Of a stretch of DNA of 34,653 bases, positions 7,165 through 17,254 are shown one piece after another (position 1 is the stretch's first letter; each line of letters starts with the position of its first letter). Position numbers and translations under genes: made by a program. Source of the stretch: Candidatus Contendibacter odensensis (GTDB taxonomy: Bacteria > Pseudomonadota > Gammaproteobacteria > Competibacterales > Competibacteraceae); assembly GCA_002747185.1 (NCBI GenBank), contig PDTV01000002.1, positions 1 through 34,653 on the forward strand, given 5' to 3'. The notes under the pieces were generated by a model. The model was not told the DNA's origin. It ran no database searches and saw only the letters and a program-made list of their open reading frames with translations.

Positions 7165-7677
7165 TCAGCGTAGATAACCCAGTCGCTGTAGTACTTGAAG
7201 CCCAATAACGCCAAGTACGGCGCCAGCGATTGATGACAACAGGAAAGGTAAAATCAAGATGCTTAGCGCAATATCCTTACCCATTAAATAAGGTGCGACG
7301 ACCAGTGCGCCTATACCTGCACCTATCAAGCCAGTGCCGATCACCTCGCCAAGTGCAGTGAAGTAAATATTGCGGGTGTAACGAAAGGCTAACCCGGCCA
7401 GCATGACACCAAAAATGCTACCGGGAAAAGCCAGTGGTGTTCCTAAACCAATGGCATTGCGTACTAACGATGTGATGATTGCAATCGCAAGTCCCCACCA
7501 TGGGCCGACTAATGCACCAGCAATCACATTGATGAAGTGTTGGGTGGGTGAGAGTTTGGCAATACCGATGGGAATGCTGATCGGTGATAGTGCGACCGCC
7601 AGCGCTGCCAGTACGACGCTGTAAGCAATGAGCCGTGTTTTTGTAGAGCCGGAAACCTTGGGGGAGCGGGTTTCCAT
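7165..7677 (-). CDS. thiW: ThiW-like ECF transporter substrate-binding (S) component
   Basis: This small 170-residue membrane protein has about five or six hydrophobic helices. It has the ThiW family pattern: SPISIPIGIAKLSPTQHFIN, then a GP-W segment, SLVRNAIGLGTPLAFPGS, and GEVIGTG near the C-terminal third. ThiW is predicted in other bacteria to bind the thiazole moiety of thiamin; that substrate is inference here, and no thi gene or obvious TPP riboswitch lies in the window. ATG 7677 overlaps the ppiD stop by one base (TGATG), and a GTG at 7680 is also possible. Co-location with ecfA and ecfT suggests a dedicated ECF importer. Confidence 0.8.
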   Translation of the reverse strand: METRSPKVSGSTKTRLIAYSVVLAALAVALSPISIPIGIAKLSPTQHFINVIAGALVGPWWGLAIAIITSLVRNAIGLGTPLAFPGSIFGVMLAGLAFRYTRNIYFTALGEVIGTGLIGAGIGALVVAPYLMGKDIALSILILPFLLSSIAGAVLGVIGLQVLQRLGYLR

Positions 7678-9596
7678 CACAGACGGTCCTCGTAAACAAC
7701 CACGCTTGTTTTGGCGCGTATACTATCCACCAATCCCTGAAACTGGCGTAAACCCGTTTGTTGTATAAGTTGTTGGTTTAGCGCTTTGCGTTCATCGGCG
7801 GAAAGCGCATTTTTCTTGCCAGGAACAACTTTCATCACTTCCAGGATCACTTGATCGCCGTTCTCTAAAGCAACTTCACCCAGAGCCACCTTGTTTTCCT
7901 GCGGCTTCGGTAAACGGAATGCGGTATTTAACACGGAACGATCCACTGAGGCATCATCACGGTTAATCAAGTCGGTACTCTTGTATTCACCGCTGAATTC
8001 TTTTGCCAGTTTTTGCAGATGCTCACCCCTGGCTGCCCGCATTTTTACGGTTTTGACATCGCTTGCAATCGCTTCCTGTGCTTGTTTGTTACGCAACAGT
8101 TCGGTGATTTCTGCACGTGATTCTTCCAAAGTGCGCGGAGTGGCTTTTTTATGTGCCTTTACTCGAATCACCACAACATGTCCTGAATCCAGTTCTATCG
8201 GTTGACTGTTTAACCCTCGCTTGAGTACATCCTCACTAAAGGCACTCTCAATAACTTTAGGTTGGGCCGCAATGCCTTCTGTACCACCGCTGCGACCGAT
8301 CCAGTCGCTGTTTTGTATTTCGAGGTTTAGTATCCGGGCGACCGGTTCCAGACTATCGGGTTGCTCGTAACTGGTATTGGCGAGTGTCTGGGCAATTTCA
8401 TAAAACTGGTTTTCGGCTTGTTGCTGACGTAAATCGGCATCTATTGTTTTGCGTACCTTTTCAAACGGCTTCACTTTTGCTGGATTGATACCATCAAGCC
8501 GAATGATGTGAAAACCGGATGGCATGCGCACAGGTTCACTGACATCACCCGGGTTCTTCAGGGCAAACAGCGCATCTTCAAAGGCCGGATTATCAAACAT
8601 GTCTTTGTTGATTGTGCCAAGTTTACCACCTTCCATCTGTGCAGAGGTGTCTGCCCGGGCTTCCTTTAAGGCAGCGTCAAAAGATTTGGCCCTGGCATGG
8701 ATATCGTCAGCAATTTTTTGCGCCTTGGTCCTGGCTTTCTCAATATCGGCCTGAGTCGCGCTATCCGCCAGTCTGATCAAGATATGTGAGGCCTGACGCT
8801 CTTCGGGTTGGCTATATTTGCTGATTTGTTCCTGGTATACAGCTCTCAGTTCTTCGTCGGCTACAGTGATGTCTTTGGCAATGTTTGCCAGTTTCAAATC
8901 GACCCATTGCAGTTGAAGCTGCTCTGGATTCATAAAGCGTGTTTTGTTTTTTTCAAAGTAATCCTGAATGGCAGCATCATCTATTGTCGCTTTGTCGGCA
9001 TACTGTGCCAGCGGTAAAATCAGGTATTGTAGTTCGCGCTGCTGCTTGAGCAGTGTGGCCATGCGATCCAGTTCTGTAGGTGTGACCAGTGCCGTAGTGG
9101 TTAAGCCGTCACGCAATTGTCGAATGGCTATAGATTGCCGCATACCTTCTTCAAACATCGCGGCGGTATAACCTTGATTGTGTAGCAACCGCCCGTACAC
9201 GGCCTTGTCGAATCCGTTTTGAAACAGGGGAAGCGCCATAACAGCGCCGTGTAACTGTTGATCGCTTGCCCGTAGCCCTTGATCGCGGGTGAATTGATCT
9301 AGAACTCTCTCGTTTATCAATTGATTTAATACCTGTTTTTTCAAAACGGTACCTTCGAGAAAGCTTGAATCGGCTTGATCACCCAACATGGCCTGAATCT
9401 GCTGGCGTTGCTGCTGGTAGGCGCGTTGGAATTCTTGCAGCGATATTTTACTGCCACCAACGTTGGCAGCATCTATGGGGCCACCGCCCTCGAAATAGTA
9501 ATTAATGCCCCATATCGCAAAAGGGATGGTCAGGAAACCAACAATAATATAGGCAAGCCAGCCTTTAGAACCATCACGGATTTTCTGTAGCAGCAT
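7677..9596 (-). CDS. ppiD: Peptidyl-prolyl cis-trans isomerase D (periplasmic membrane-anchored chaperone)
   Basis: The 639-residue protein is the usual size for PpiD. One transmembrane anchor at about residues 13-33 (GWLAYIIVGFLTIPFAIWGI) puts the rest in the periplasm. A SurA-like N-terminal chaperone region follows, then a parvulin domain at about 260-360 starting QASHILIRLADS and ending PSGFHIIRLDGI, and a long C-terminal chaperone region. PpiD assists folding of newly exported proteins near the Sec translocon. It is downstream of two Asp tRNAs and hupB as in related gammaproteobacteria. Unusually, its stop overlaps the start of thiW, so the ECF genes appear to be read from the same message. 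Confidence 0.95.
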   Translation of the reverse strand: MLLQKIRDGSKGWLAYIIVGFLTIPFAIWGINYYFEGGGPIDAANVGGSKISLQEFQRAYQQQRQQIQAMLGDQADSSFLEGTVLKKQVLNQLINERVLDQFTRDQGLRASDQQLHGAVMALPLFQNGFDKAVYGRLLHNQGYTAAMFEEGMRQSIAIRQLRDGLTTTALVTPTELDRMATLLKQQRELQYLILPLAQYADKATIDDAAIQDYFEKNKTRFMNPEQLQLQWVDLKLANIAKDITVADEELRAVYQEQISKYSQPEERQASHILIRLADSATQADIEKARTKAQKIADDIHARAKSFDAALKEARADTSAQMEGGKLGTINKDMFDNPAFEDALFALKNPGDVSEPVRMPSGFHIIRLDGINPAKVKPFEKVRKTIDADLRQQQAENQFYEIAQTLANTSYEQPDSLEPVARILNLEIQNSDWIGRSGGTEGIAAQPKVIESAFSEDVLKRGLNSQPIELDSGHVVVIRVKAHKKATPRTLEESRAEITELLRNKQAQEAIASDVKTVKMRAARGEHLQKLAKEFSGEYKSTDLINRDDASVDRSVLNTAFRLPKPQENKVALGEVALENGDQVILEVMKVVPGKKNALSADERKALNQQLIQQTGLRQFQGLVDSIRAKTSVVVYEDRL

Positions 9597-9683
9597 AGCA
9601 ATTATCCAGGCAGGTGATTTGGAGACTAAAGCAGGCAGGTTTGATAAAGAGTTAAAGAGTGTCTCGATGACACCCTTAGGATA

Positions 9684-9760
9684 TGGCGGAGCGGACGGGA
9701 CTCGAACCCGCGACCCCCGGCGTGACAGGCCGGTATTCTAACCAGCTGAACTACCGCTCC
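9684..9760 (-). tRNA. tRNA-Asp (anticodon GTC), copy 1
   Basis: The reverse strand folds with acceptor GGAGCGG/CCGCTCC, discriminator G and encoded CCA. The anticodon loop CTGTCAC gives GTC. The gene is 77 nt. Confidence 0.96.
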
Positions 9761-9804
9761 TTCTCAAAATCAGCAAGTGATTATATTACAGTATTTTCTG
9801 GATA

Positions 9805-9881
9805 TGGCGGAGCGGACGGGACTCGAACCCGCGACCCCCGGCGTGACAGGCCGGTATTCTAACCAACTGAACTACCGCTCC
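9805..9881 (-). tRNA. tRNA-Asp (anticodon GTC), copy 2
   Basis: This gene matches copy 1 except for one D-loop base (9866 versus 9745). It has the same acceptor, anticodon GTC and encoded CCA, and is separated from copy 1 by 44 bp. A local tandem duplication is likely. Confidence 0.96.
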
Positions 9882-9891
9882 AATATCCATC

Positions 9892-9967
9892 TGGTGGGTG
9901 CTGAGGGGTTCGAACCCCCGACCCTCGCCTTGTAAGGGCGATGCTCTCCCAGCTGAGCTAAGCACCC
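9892..9967 (-). tRNA. tRNA-Val (anticodon TAC)
   Basis: The acceptor GGGTGCT pairs with AGCACCC, with discriminator A and encoded CCA. The anticodon loop CTTACAA gives TAC. It lies between tRNA-Asp and hupB. Confidence 0.96.
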
Positions 9968-9978
9968 TGAAAAGCTTG

Positions 9979-10251
9979 CTATTCTATCGAGTCTTTTAAT
10001 GTTTTACCAGCTTTAAAAACAGGTGTCTTGCTGGCTTTAATTTCCATCGGTTCGCCCGTTTTGGGATTATGGCCCATACGGGCAGGACGATCGCGTACTG
10101 AAAATGTGCCGAATCCGGTCAAGACGACAGAATCACCTGTCTTGAGCGCATTACCGATTGCTGTCAATGTGGCATCAAGTGCTTTTCCTGATGCGGCTTT
10201 TGATAAGTCGGTTGTTTGGGCAATAGCCCCGACCAGTTCAGTTTTATTCAT
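9979..10251 (-). CDS. hupB: DNA-binding protein HU (beta-type)
   Basis: The 90-residue nucleoid protein has all HU features: N-terminal MNKTELVGAIAQ helix, GFGTFSVRDRPARMGHNP (about residues 46-63) with the conserved Gly-Phe-Gly turn and the arm with RxGxNP, and C-terminal VFKAGKTLKDSI. It bends DNA as a dimer. A good Shine-Dalgarno (AAGGAA) precedes ATG 10251. Its position downstream of lon is the classic gammaproteobacterial order. Confidence 0.96.
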   Translation of the reverse strand: MNKTELVGAIAQTTDLSKAASGKALDATLTAIGNALKTGDSVVLTGFGTFSVRDRPARMGHNPKTGEPMEIKASKTPVFKAGKTLKDSIE

Positions 10252-10394
10252 AAGCTTTGTTCCTTTCCAATAGTTATTGATTACTAAGCTTGGGCATCTT
10301 AATAATGTGGTGTTATTAAGAGCATTATATTGATTGGGAAATAGTAGACTGCCTTGTGACCATGCGCCAAAATTAATGCCAATGGGCTGTAGAC

Positions 10395-12833
10395 CTAGTG
10401 CGCCCGTACACCTTCCGGGGCCCTTTCCGTTTTTGAGGGTTCTGATGAATCCTCCTCTGTCACCGGATCAGGTTTATTAGGAGTAGGCGGCCGCTGTAGG
10501 GCGATATCCAGCACTTGGTCGATCCAGCGAACAGGTTGGATATTCAGTCTGGAACGTATGTTTTCCGGTATTTCGGCCAGATCCTTACGATTGTCTTCCG
10601 GGATGACCACTGTGGTAATACCGCCACGATGTGCAGCGAGCAGCTTTTCTTTAAGACCGCCTATCGGCAATACGGCGCCACGCAGGGTAATTTCACCCGT
10701 CATGGCGATATTGGCATAGGCTGGAATCCGTGTTAACGCGGAAACAAGCGCGGTACACATGCCGATACCTGCACTAGGGCCATCTTTAGGCGTTGCGCCC
10801 TCGGGGACATGGATATGCAGGTCAAATTTCTGGTGGAAATCGGGATCAATACCCAACGCATCAGCCCGGCTTCGCACAACTGTCATCGCCGCCTGAATCG
10901 ATTCTTGCATGACATCGCCTAGTTGACCGGTATGAATCAGTTTGCCCTTACCGGGAACCAGCGCTGCTTCAATACTGAGCAATTCACCACCCACTTCGGT
11001 CCATGCCAATCCAGTGATTTGGCCAACCTGATCTTGTTCCTCTGCCAGACCGTAACGGAAACGCCGTACTCCCAAATATTTTTCCAGCATATCAGGTTTG
11101 ATCGTGATGGTGTCCTCGACAGGCTGTAAGGTCACCTCCTTGACGACTTTACGGCAAATTTTGGCTATTTCCCGCTCCAGGTTGCGGACACCCGCTTCAC
11201 GGGTATAGAAACGGATGGTATCAAGTACAGTATCGTCGGGAATAGCGAGCTCTTTTTTCTTCAGGCCATTGGCTTCAAATTGCTTGGGTATCAGATATTG
11301 AATGGCAATATTAAGCTTCTCATCTTCCGTATAGCCAGGAATACGAATGACTTCCATGCGATCCAGTAATGGTGAAGGGATGTTGAGCGAATTGGCTGTG
11401 GCCACGAACATTACATCCGACAGGTCAAAGTCTACTTCCAGGTAATGATCATTAAAGGTGTTGTTTTGCTCAGGGTCGAGTACTTCCAGTAGCGCCGATG
11501 AGGGGTCGCCACGAAAATCCATCGACATTTTATCAATTTCATCAAACAAAAAGAGTGGGTTACGTACCCCTACCTTGGATAGGTTCTGGACAATCTTTCC
11601 GGGCATCGAGCCAATATAGGTACGACGATGGCCACGAATTTCGGCCTCATCCCGTACGCCACCTAGCGACATCCGGATAAATTTGCGGTTGGTCGAGCGC
11701 GCGATTGATCGGCCCAGCGAGGTTTTGCCGACACCCGGAGGCCCGACCAGGCACAGAATTGGTCCCTTGAGCTTACGTGCCCGTTGTTGTACGGCAAGAT
11801 ACTCAAGAATCCGTTCCTTGACTTTTTTCAGGCCATAGTGGTCAGCTTCCAGGATATCCTCGGCCATGGCAAGATTTTGGTGGATCCTGGTGCGTTTTTT
11901 CCACGGTACACTGACCAACCAGTCAATATAATTCCTTACGACAGTAGCTTCAGCTGACATCGGTGACATCATTTTTAACTTGTTGAGTTCCGATTGTGCC
12001 TTGGTCTTGGCCTCCTTGGGCATGCCTACTTTTTCGATACGCTGACTTAACTCCTCGATTTCATTTGGATTATCTTCCAGGTCGCCTAATTCTTTTTGAA
12101 TGGCCTTCATCTGTTCGTTGAGATAGTACTCGCGCTGGGTTTTTTCCATCTGTTGTTTAACGCGGCCCCGGATGCGCTTTTCTACCTGCAAAATGTCAAT
12201 TTCACCTTCGATCAAGGCTAACAGATGTTCAAGGCGCTCACGCAGGTTCTGGATTTCCAGAATTTTTTGTTTTTCTTCCAGCTTAAGCGACATATGGGCA
12301 GCGATGGTATCCACCAGGCGGGCAGTATCTTCAATACTGGATACGGATGTCAGCACTTCACCGGGAATTTTTTTGTTGAGCTTTACATAGTGCTCAAAAG
12401 TATTGAGCAAGGAGCGTACCAATACATCCAGCTCTTGCGTAGCCTCTTTATCCAGTAATGGTTCCAGGAGTGAGACCTCTGAGATGAAGCAGGTTTCTGT
12501 TTCAGTGAATTCATGCAGACAAACACGTTGGCCACCCTCAATGAGTACCTTGAGCGTACCGTCAGGCAGCCGCAGTAACTGCAAGATATTGGATAGCGTG
12601 CCAATGCTGTAGATATCACCAATGGTCGGGTCATCCATTTCGGCACTGGTTTGTGCGACAAGAACGATGCGTTTGTCATTTTGCATTGCCATATCAAGCG
12701 CATGGATAGATTTTGCGCGACCGACGAATAGTGGGATGACCATGTGCGGATAGACAACGACATCGCGGAGCGGCAAGACCGGCATGGATGTGCGACCGGG
12801 GAGGCGGTCGAACGATGTTTTATGCTGTTTCAT
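10395..12833 (-). CDS. lon: ATP-dependent Lon protease
   Basis: This 812-residue cytoplasmic AAA+ serine protease degrades misfolded and regulatory proteins. The N-terminal substrate domain begins [21 protein letters not shown] central coiled coil ([20 protein letters not shown]) is followed by Walker [12 protein letters not shown], Walker [13 protein letters not shown] and a sensor region. The C-terminal protease domain has the catalytic Ser in DGPSAGIGM (around residue 685) and the catalytic Lys in [14 protein letters not shown] (around 728). The tail [18 protein letters not shown] is a short acidic extension. A ribosome-binding site GAGGG precedes ATG 12833. No clear heat-shock promoter is visible in the 158-bp gap from clpX, which instead holds a long stem-loop. 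Confidence 0.97.
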   Translation of the reverse strand: MKQHKTSFDRLPGRTSMPVLPLRDVVVYPHMVIPLFVGRAKSIHALDMAMQNDKRIVLVAQTSAEMDDPTIGDIYSIGTLSNILQLLRLPDGTLKVLIEGGQRVCLHEFTETETCFISEVSLLEPLLDKEATQELDVLVRSLLNTFEHYVKLNKKIPGEVLTSVSSIEDTARLVDTIAAHMSLKLEEKQKILEIQNLRERLEHLLALIEGEIDILQVEKRIRGRVKQQMEKTQREYYLNEQMKAIQKELGDLEDNPNEIEELSQRIEKVGMPKEAKTKAQSELNKLKMMSPMSAEATVVRNYIDWLVSVPWKKRTRIHQNLAMAEDILEADHYGLKKVKERILEYLAVQQRARKLKGPILCLVGPPGVGKTSLGRSIARSTNRKFIRMSLGGVRDEAEIRGHRRTYIGSMPGKIVQNLSKVGVRNPLFLFDEIDKMSMDFRGDPSSALLEVLDPEQNNTFNDHYLEVDFDLSDVMFVATANSLNIPSPLLDRMEVIRIPGYTEDEKLNIAIQYLIPKQFEANGLKKKELAIPDDTVLDTIRFYTREAGVRNLEREIAKICRKVVKEVTLQPVEDTITIKPDMLEKYLGVRRFRYGLAEEQDQVGQITGLAWTEVGGELLSIEAALVPGKGKLIHTGQLGDVMQESIQAAMTVVRSRADALGIDPDFHQKFDLHIHVPEGATPKDGPSAGIGMCTALVSALTRIPAYANIAMTGEITLRGAVLPIGGLKEKLLAAHRGGITTVVIPEDNRKDLAEIPENIRSRLNIQPVRWIDQVLDIALQRPPTPNKPDPVTEEDSSEPSKTERAPEGVRAH

Positions 12834-12893
12834 GGCAAGCCCTCTGCGGTTGAACCAAACAGATTAAGGAATTGTTGGATACTTTGGGTCACA

Positions 12894-12940
12894 TCAACCC
12901 TGATCGGGTAGCCATGAAAGCCATACCCGAACAGGGTTGA
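12894..12940. other. Long stem-loop between clpX and lon
   Basis: TCAACCCTGATCGGGTA (12894-12910) and TACCCGAACAGGGTTGA (12924-12940) form a stem with 16 of 17 pairs and a 13-base loop. No T-tract follows on the minus strand, so it is not a classic intrinsic terminator. It could be an attenuator, RNase processing site or mRNA-stabilising structure ahead of lon. Confidence 0.7.
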
Positions 12941-12991
12941 AGAATTTTGAAGTTGATGACTCTATTCTATGGTAAGGATGCCAATCAACGG

Positions 12992-13753
12992 CTAGTCGTG
13001 GGTGGCAGTACGACGCTTGGCATTTTCATAGATAAAGTAAGGCTTGGTGTGCCCTTCAATAACGGATTCATCGATCACGACTTTGCTCACTTGTCGCAAG
13101 CTGGGTAAATCGTACATGGTATCCAGCAAGATATTTTCCAGTATGGTGCGCAGGCCACGGGCACCCGTTTTGCGAACCATGGCACGACGGGCGATTGCTC
13201 GTAAAGCATCATCGCGCAACTCTAGTGCACTGTCTTCCATTTCAAACAGTTTCTTGAACTGTTTGGCAATAGCATTTTTGGGTTCGGTTAAAATTTGAAC
13301 CAGCGCATTTTCATCCAATTCAGTGAGTGTTGCTGTCACGGGTAGGCGACCGACAAATTCGGGGATGAGCCCATACTTAACCAGATCTTCGGGTTCAACA
13401 TCTATCAGCAAATCACCAATAGATTTTTCATCGGTTTTACCCTTGACTTGCGCTGCAAAGCCAATCCCGCTGTTTTCTGAGCGATCCCGAATCAGCTTTT
13501 CAAGCCCAGCGAAGGCTCCTCCACAAATGAACAAGATGTTGCTGGTATCAACTTGCAAAAATTCCTGTTGCGGATGTTTGCGGCCCCCTTGCGGTGGCAC
13601 TGAAGCAACCGTACCTTCTATCAGTTTGAGCAGTGCTTGTTGTACGCCTTCGCCTGAGACATCACGTGTGATCGAGGGGTTGTCTGCCTTGCGTGAGATT
13701 TTGTCGATCTCATCGATATAAACAATGCCGGTCTGCGCTTTTTCAAGGTACAT
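12992..13753 (-). pseudogene. clpX: ClpX ATPase, C-terminal part (second frame of a disrupted clpX)
   Basis: This 253-residue frame begins [20 protein letters not shown] and carries Walker B (IVYIDEID), the RKH loop ([10 protein letters not shown]), the IGF loop that docks ClpP (NSGIGFAAQ), sensor II (TGARGLR) and the natural C-terminus. It matches the ClpX C-terminal two thirds. It lies one frame off the N-terminal part and overlaps it by 11 bases. Compared with family ClpX, about 34 residues between LLNVP and EKAQTG are absent, including the GYVG pore-1 loop. A deletion of 101 bases would explain both the loss and the frame change. No ribosome-binding site precedes its ATG. Expression would need re-initiation. 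Confidence 0.9.
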
Positions 13754-14177
13754 TCAATAACCGTGCCATGGTTTCAGCCAGCAACGTTTTGCCTGATCCA
13801 GTAGGGCCAATGAGCAGGATATTACTCTTGGTAACTTCAACTTCATCCTCGCTGTCTTGGCTGGTTTGCTTGAGTTCCAGGCGCTTATAGTGGTTGTAGA
13901 CCGCAACGGACAGAATTTTTTTGGCACGTTCCTGGCCAATAACATACTCATTAAGTACTTGGTTAATGCCACGGGGTGTTGGTAGTTTGTTTGTGATGAC
14001 CGGTGCTGTTTCTTCCATCTCCTCACGAATGATGTCATTACAAAGCTCTACACACTCATCGCAGATAAAAACACTCGGTCCGGCAATCAGCTTGCGTACC
14101 TCATGCTGACTTTTACCGCAAAAAGAACAATATAACAGTCTGTCATCGTCGCCTTTATTGCTTCGATTTTTACTCAT
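13743..14177 (-). pseudogene. clpX: ClpX ATPase, N-terminal part (zinc finger and Walker A)
   Basis: The 144-residue frame contains the ClpX zinc-binding domain with Cys17, Cys20, Cys39 and Cys42, then the start of the AAA+ module ([20 protein letters not shown]) and Walker A GPTGSGKT at 124-131. It stops at TGA 13745-13743, right after ARLLNVP. Intact ClpX is about 424 residues and unfolds tagged proteins for ClpP. This frame and the next add up to about 394 unique residues, consistent with loss of 34. It follows clpP by about 220 bp in the usual tig-clpP-clpX-lon order. The lesion may be real or an assembly error; the sequence alone cannot say. Confidence 0.9.
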
Positions 14178-14396
14178 AATCCCAACCTCTATCGTCGCAC
14201 AGTTGTTGAATCCGACGGGTGCTGTATTCCATCAAATGTATTTTGGGGTATCGCAATCCTGAAATTCTGTGGCGTGTCCCAGAACCAAAAGTTAGGCATA
14301 TGCTATCGTCTCGTCAATCCAGCTGAGTGGTGGGGTAAACGAACAAATATCCAGATGCCGGTGATATGATCACCCGTGGCGCATCTAGCGATAATG

Positions 14397-15023
14397 CTAG
14401 GATGCTTGGACGCGCTGGTTCAACACAGCGTCGATCAAGCCATATTCAACCGCCTCAGAACCACCCATAAAGTTATCACGGTCAGTATCGACCGCGATTT
14501 TCTCAACCGGTTGACTTGTATGTCGGGCGAGAATGCGGTTAAGTCGATCCCGAACCAGCAGGATTTCACGGGCATGGATATCAAAGTCGCTGGCTTGTCC
14601 CTGAAATCCACCCAGTGGCTGGTGGATCATGATGCGTGAGTGTGGCAGGCAAAACCGCTTTTGTACTGCGCCACCTGCCAATAGTAATGCACCCATACTG
14701 GCCGCCTGGCCAATGCACATGGTGCTGACATCAGGCTTGATAAACTGCATGGTGTCGTAAATGGCCAGACCTGCACTAACCGAGCCGCCAGGCGAATTAA
14801 TGTAGAGGTGGATGTCTTTATCCGGGTTCTCGGCCTCCAGAAATAGCAGTTGTGCGACAATCAGATTGGCCGTGTAGTCTTCGACTGGCCCCACCATAAA
14901 CACGACACGCTCTTTCAGCAGGCGCGAATAAATATCATAGGATCGTTCACCGCGCGCAGTCTGCTCGACCACCATTGGCACAAGATTGAGTGCATGTGTG
15001 GTGGATGCAGCATTTTCGCTCAT
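14397..15023 (-). CDS. clpP: ATP-dependent Clp protease proteolytic subunit
   Basis: The 208-residue serine protease forms the tetradecameric chamber fed by ClpX or ClpA. The catalytic triad is complete: Ser109 in GQAASMGA, His134 in [10 protein letters not shown] and Asp183 in DTDRD. The short N-terminal propeptide precedes [20 protein letters not shown]. Its ATG overlaps the tig stop by four bases (ATGA), indicating translational coupling. A stem-loop at about 14381-14405 spans its stop codon. It appears intact although its usual partner clpX is disrupted. No clpA is in the window. Confidence 0.97.
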   Translation of the reverse strand: MSENAASTTHALNLVPMVVEQTARGERSYDIYSRLLKERVVFMVGPVEDYTANLIVAQLLFLEAENPDKDIHLYINSPGGSVSAGLAIYDTMQFIKPDVSTMCIGQAASMGALLLAGGAVQKRFCLPHSRIMIHQPLGGFQGQASDFDIHAREILLVRDRLNRILARHTSQPVEKIAVDTDRDNFMGGSEAVEYGLIDAVLNQRVQAS

Positions 15024-16384
15024 TCCGTAGACTCCTGGGTGGTTTCGGAAGCATCTTGTGTCGCTGGTTTTTCTGAAGGTGCCACAGGTGGTTTTTCCGG
15101 TGCCATGACCTCGGAGAAGGTGCTGGGCTTCTCAGTTACCTGTGCCTGCCCTAGCAGCCATTCTACCACCTGCTCCTCCAGCACCAGTGCACGTACATGA
15201 TCAAGCGCCTGCGGTGTTTGTGCGTACCAGTGCAGCACTTCACCAGGATCCTGATAAGTAGATGCAATCAAATTGATGCGTTCTTGAACCCGATTTTCGT
15301 CAGCCTTTATTTCCTGGGTCTTGGCCAGTTGGGAGATCAGCAAACCCAAAGCGACACGCTGCTTCGCTTTGGGTTCGAAAAGTTGTGCCTTCAATTGCCT
15401 GGTTTGGTCGTTATCGGTGGCTGGAAAGCGCATTTGTTGAGCGAGCTGCTCAACTTCCTGGGCTATCAGTGTCTGTGGAATCGGAATATCATTGGCAGCC
15501 AATAGACTTTGCATAACCTGGCGTTTAATATCTGCCTTGATGCCATCGGTCAATTCGCGCTCCATATTTTCGCGCAACAGGCTTCGCAAGCCATCCAAAC
15601 CACCTTCCTTAACATCGAAGCTTTCACAAAACGCATCGTTCACTTCGGGTAAGTGCTTCTCTTCTACGGCATGGAGCTTGACATGATAATGAGCCGTTTG
15701 AGTCGCCAGATTTTTGTCTGGATAGTCATCAGGGAATGTTACGTCGAATTCGAGATTGTCACCAGCACGTGCGCCGATCAGGTGATCCTCAAAACCCTCA
15801 ATCATTCGGCCTTCACCCAGCACGATAGCTATGTTTTTAGCTGAACCATTCTCAAAGCTCTGACCGTCGATTTTGCCTTCGAAATCAAGGTGAACTTGAT
15901 TATTATTTCCGGCAGGCTGCTGGATTTTATGCCAGCTTGCTTTTTGTTGGCGCAGATTTTCAATCATTTCATCGATGTCTTGCTCGGTGATTTCTGCCAC
16001 CAGACGTTCGACCTTAATAGTGTCAAACCCTGTCAGCTCAAATTCTGGCATGACTTCGAAGGTTGCTGTATATTCAAGATCCTGGCCTTCTTCCGTGGTT
16101 TTTGGCTCAATTTTCGGGCCGCCCAGCGGATTCAGGTTTTCCTGGGTCAATGCATCGCGCAGACTGTGCTCCATAAGCTCGGTGATTGTTTCGTAATGCA
16201 CCTGGTTACCATACATCTGCCTGATTATCTTTAATGGTGCCTTGCCGGGTCTAAACCCATCCACCTTGGCTCGGCGAGCTAAGGTTAACAAGCGATCCTG
16301 GATTTCCTTGGCGACCTTTTCAGCAGGCACCTGTACAGTAACCCGACGTTCCAAATTGTTCAGCGTTTCGACTGACACCTGCAT
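15020..16384 (-). CDS. tig: Trigger factor (ribosome-associated chaperone and prolyl isomerase)
   Basis: The 454-residue protein has the N-terminal ribosome-binding domain with the signature [17 protein letters not shown] (about residues 43-59). A FKBP-type isomerase domain follows at about 160-240 ([17 protein letters not shown] and onward). The C-terminal chaperone arms end in a low-complexity Pro/Glu/Thr-rich tail ([14 protein letters not shown] and onward). It binds nascent chains at the ribosome exit. It is the first protein gene of the tig-clpP-clpX-lon set and lies just downstream of a tRNA cluster. Confidence 0.97.
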   Translation of the reverse strand: MQVSVETLNNLERRVTVQVPAEKVAKEIQDRLLTLARRAKVDGFRPGKAPLKIIRQMYGNQVHYETITELMEHSLRDALTQENLNPLGGPKIEPKTTEEGQDLEYTATFEVMPEFELTGFDTIKVERLVAEITEQDIDEMIENLRQQKASWHKIQQPAGNNNQVHLDFEGKIDGQSFENGSAKNIAIVLGEGRMIEGFEDHLIGARAGDNLEFDVTFPDDYPDKNLATQTAHYHVKLHAVEEKHLPEVNDAFCESFDVKEGGLDGLRSLLRENMERELTDGIKADIKRQVMQSLLAANDIPIPQTLIAQEVEQLAQQMRFPATDNDQTRQLKAQLFEPKAKQRVALGLLISQLAKTQEIKADENRVQERINLIASTYQDPGEVLHWYAQTPQALDHVRALVLEEQVVEWLLGQAQVTEKPSTFSEVMAPEKPPVAPSEKPATQDASETTQESTE

Positions 16385-16492
16385 TGATACACCTCAAACC
16401 TATCGTTTATCGTTATCCCGGGAAAATCAGCACTATTGTACTGTCCAGCGCAAATAGGCCAAACCAGGATTTATGGAGTACATGACATGTAA

Positions 16493-16577
16493 TGGTGCGA
16501 AAGGAGAGACTCGAACTCTCACGGGTTGCCCCACTGGAACCTAAATCCAGCGCGTCTACCAGTTCCGCCACTCTCGC
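16493..16577 (-). tRNA. tRNA-Leu (anticodon TAG)
   Basis: This is an 85-nt class II tRNA with a long variable arm. Acceptor GCGAGAG pairs with CTTTCGC, and CCA is encoded. The anticodon loop TTTAGGT gives TAG. Confidence 0.95.
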
Positions 16578-16737
16578 ATTGAAATGCAGTCGTTCGACTG
16601 CTTTGAAAAATACCCATCGATCTGAGTATACAAGAAGACAATACATCAGCGCACATAGTTAAGAAAAACATATAGCAGCAGCAAGGGGCCGCTAACCTCA
16701 GGGGCAAGGAGGGCAAAAGGCACGCGGGTATCTGGAG

Positions 16738-16813
<76 letters not shown>

Positions 16814-16875
16814 TGAAAACAGGTTTAGTGGAGACAAAAACGTTCCAGGTTAAAGTAAGCCAAAACCCAAGTATT

Positions 16876-16952
16876 TGGGGTGGACGATGGGGCTTGAACC
16901 CACGACCGCCGGATCCACAATCCGGAGCTCTGCCAGCTGAGCTACGTCCACC
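16876..16952 (-). tRNA. tRNA-His (anticodon GTG)
   Basis: The acceptor GTGGACG has the extra 5' G(-1) facing C73, a histidine identity element. CCA is encoded. The anticodon loop TTGTGGA gives GTG. Confidence 0.95.
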
Positions 16953-16986
16953 ATAATTTAAGTTGTAAAATTACCCTGCCAGCGTT

Positions 16987-17063
<77 letters not shown>

Positions 17064-17092
17064 AGTATCCGATCAACCTCGCAAACACCTAA

Positions 17093-17169
<77 letters not shown>

Positions 17170-17254
17170 TTGTGCCTGCCAACACCAAACACCCCGTACT
17201 TTCGCGGGATTGCAAATTTTATTTTTTATGCTGAGCAAGGTCAAGCCTGTTTTA

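Noticed and set aside
7640..7720. TPP riboswitch before thiW
   Set aside because: thiW overlaps ppiD, leaving no leader, and I saw no THI-box-like sequence there or upstream of ppiD.
13743..13753. Programmed frameshift joining the two clpX frames
   Set aside because: A slip would not restore the 34 missing residues, and there is no classic slippery heptamer plus stem-loop at the overlap.
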